64,000 nt of DNA, taken from the NCBI RefSeq assembly GCF_002109385.1, contig NZ_CP020814.1:3247501-3311500 (forward strand), in the 5' to 3' direction. The stretch is from Halalkalibacter krulwichiae (lineage in GTDB: Bacteria > Bacillota > Bacilli > Bacillales > Bacillaceae_D). A program made the position numbers and the translations under genes. Below the pieces are notes generated by a model. It searched no databases. It worked only from the letters and a program-made list of their open reading frames with translations, and was not told the origin of the DNA. The first letter of the stretch is position 1. The number at the start of each line of letters is the position of its first letter. Shown here piece by piece: positions 63,466-64,000 of the stretch.

Positions 63466-64000
63466 TTATTTTGAAATATAATACAAAATGGTTTTCCATA
63501 TTTGCTCTTTTCCTTGAGCAGTTTCTGAAGAGAAAAGCAACAATGGATCCGATTCGATCTTTTCTAAATCATTCGATATTACTTTTAAGTGTTTCTGCCA
63601 TTTCCCTTTAGGAATCTTATCACTTTTTGTTGCGACGACGATAACTGGAATTTCAAAATGTTTGAGCCAGTTATACATCATTTTATCGTCGGCTGAAGGT
63701 GGATGTCGCAAATCAACAATTAAAACAACCGCTTTTAATTGCTCTCTGTTTTGCAAATACGTTTCAATCATCCTGCCCCATGCTTCACGTTCTGGCTTTG
63801 GTACTTTTGCAAAACCATAACCTGGTACATCGACGAAATAAATACTTTCGTTAATTTCATAAAAATTAAGCGTTTGTGTTTTACCAGGTCTTTGGGAAGT
63901 TCGTGCGAGCCCTTTCCTGTTAATCATTTTATTAATGAATGAACTCTTTCCAACATTTGAACGACCCGACAAGGCAATTTCTGGTAAACCTGAAGTTGGG
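63466..64000 (-). CDS. ysxC: Ribosome-biogenesis GTPase YsxC/EngB, 5' end outside the window
   Basis: The GTPase needed for 50S subunit maturation. About 178 C-terminal residues are visible and the frame is open to the window edge ([20 protein letters not shown] at the edge). G1 is [10 protein letters not shown]3 DVPGYG, and G4 ATKSDK; RPGKTQT is the G2 region. The true start lies beyond 64000, probably about 20 codons away. Position next to hemA is as in B. subtilis. Confidence 0.95.
   Translation of the reverse strand, partial: PTSGLPEIALSGRSNVGKSSFINKMINRKGLARTSQRPGKTQTLNFYEINESIYFVDVPGYGFAKVPKPEREAWGRMIETYLQNREQLKAVVLIVDLRHPPSADDKMMYNWLKHFEIPVIVVATKSDKIPKGKWQKHLKVISNDLEKIESDPLLLFSSETAQGKEQIWKTILYYISK

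Noticed and set aside
1..64000. CRISPR arrays, tRNA or rRNA genes, transposases, prophage or att sites
   Set aside because: I looked for repeated spacers, cloverleaf-like segments, transposase-like frames and integrase genes and saw none.

Overview
The window is a chromosomal segment of an endospore-forming Firmicute of the family Bacillaceae. From about 20 kb to the right edge the gene order is that of the Bacillus subtilis hemA-to-rpmA region: ysxC, hemAXCDBL, spoVID, ysxE, valS, folC, comC/pilD, spoIIB, maf, radC, mreBCD, minCD, spoIVFAB, rplU-prp-rpmA, almost all on the minus strand. Two things differ from B. subtilis. A complete type IV pilus operon lies between folC and spoIIB, where B. 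subtilis has only comC, and an RNase E/G gene sits in front of rplU. Content and base composition would fit an alkaliphilic Bacillus relative; that is inference. I saw no rRNA, tRNA, transposase, prophage or CRISPR array.

Left part (1-20 kb), accessory and stress genes: a frameshifted two-PAS sensor kinase; a NatAB-type ABC exporter; two DMT-family transporters, one divergent from an XRE-cupin regulator; a Tat-exported PhoX-type phosphatase with its own tatA behind a PhoP-box-like array; an Eis-type acetyltransferase; a UspA protein; a SulP permease; an MhqO-type ring-cleavage dioxygenase with an MhqR-like operator; an arsRBCDA arsenic operon with an ArsR-type operator inside its promoter; and a YhfI-like metallohydrolase with a 46-residue partner gene.

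Middle part (20-34 kb), cell shape, division and sporulation: rpmA-prp-rplU with an L21 leader, rng, spoIVFA/FB, an aldo/keto reductase, moaB, minCD, mreBCD, radC, maf, spoIIB.

Pilus operon (44.3 down to 33.5 kb): a sigma-A-type promoter, a c-di-GMP class II riboswitch followed by a transcription terminator, the major pilin gene, a second terminator, then pilD, three minor pilin genes, pilM, pilN, pilO, a SPOR-domain reading frame, pilB (with a c-di-GMP-binding MshEN motif), pilT and pilC. The sequence therefore predicts c-di-GMP control at two levels, pilin transcription and motor activity. The SPOR frame resembles SpoIIB and was probably once fused to PilO.

Right part (44.5-64 kb): folC, an ECF sigma/anti-sigma/TPR-protein operon divergent from a secreted fasciclin-domain protein, valS with its T-box leader, the spore-coat cluster spoVID-unknown-ysxE, the haem operon, a small membrane protein and the 3' part of ysxC.

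A pattern across the window matters to any user. Five genes (the sensor kinase, tatA, pilO/SPOR, valS, hemX) are each broken by what looks like one missing base in a homopolymer run, four of them C/G runs. valS is normally essential, so assembly or sequencing error is the most economical explanation for the set.
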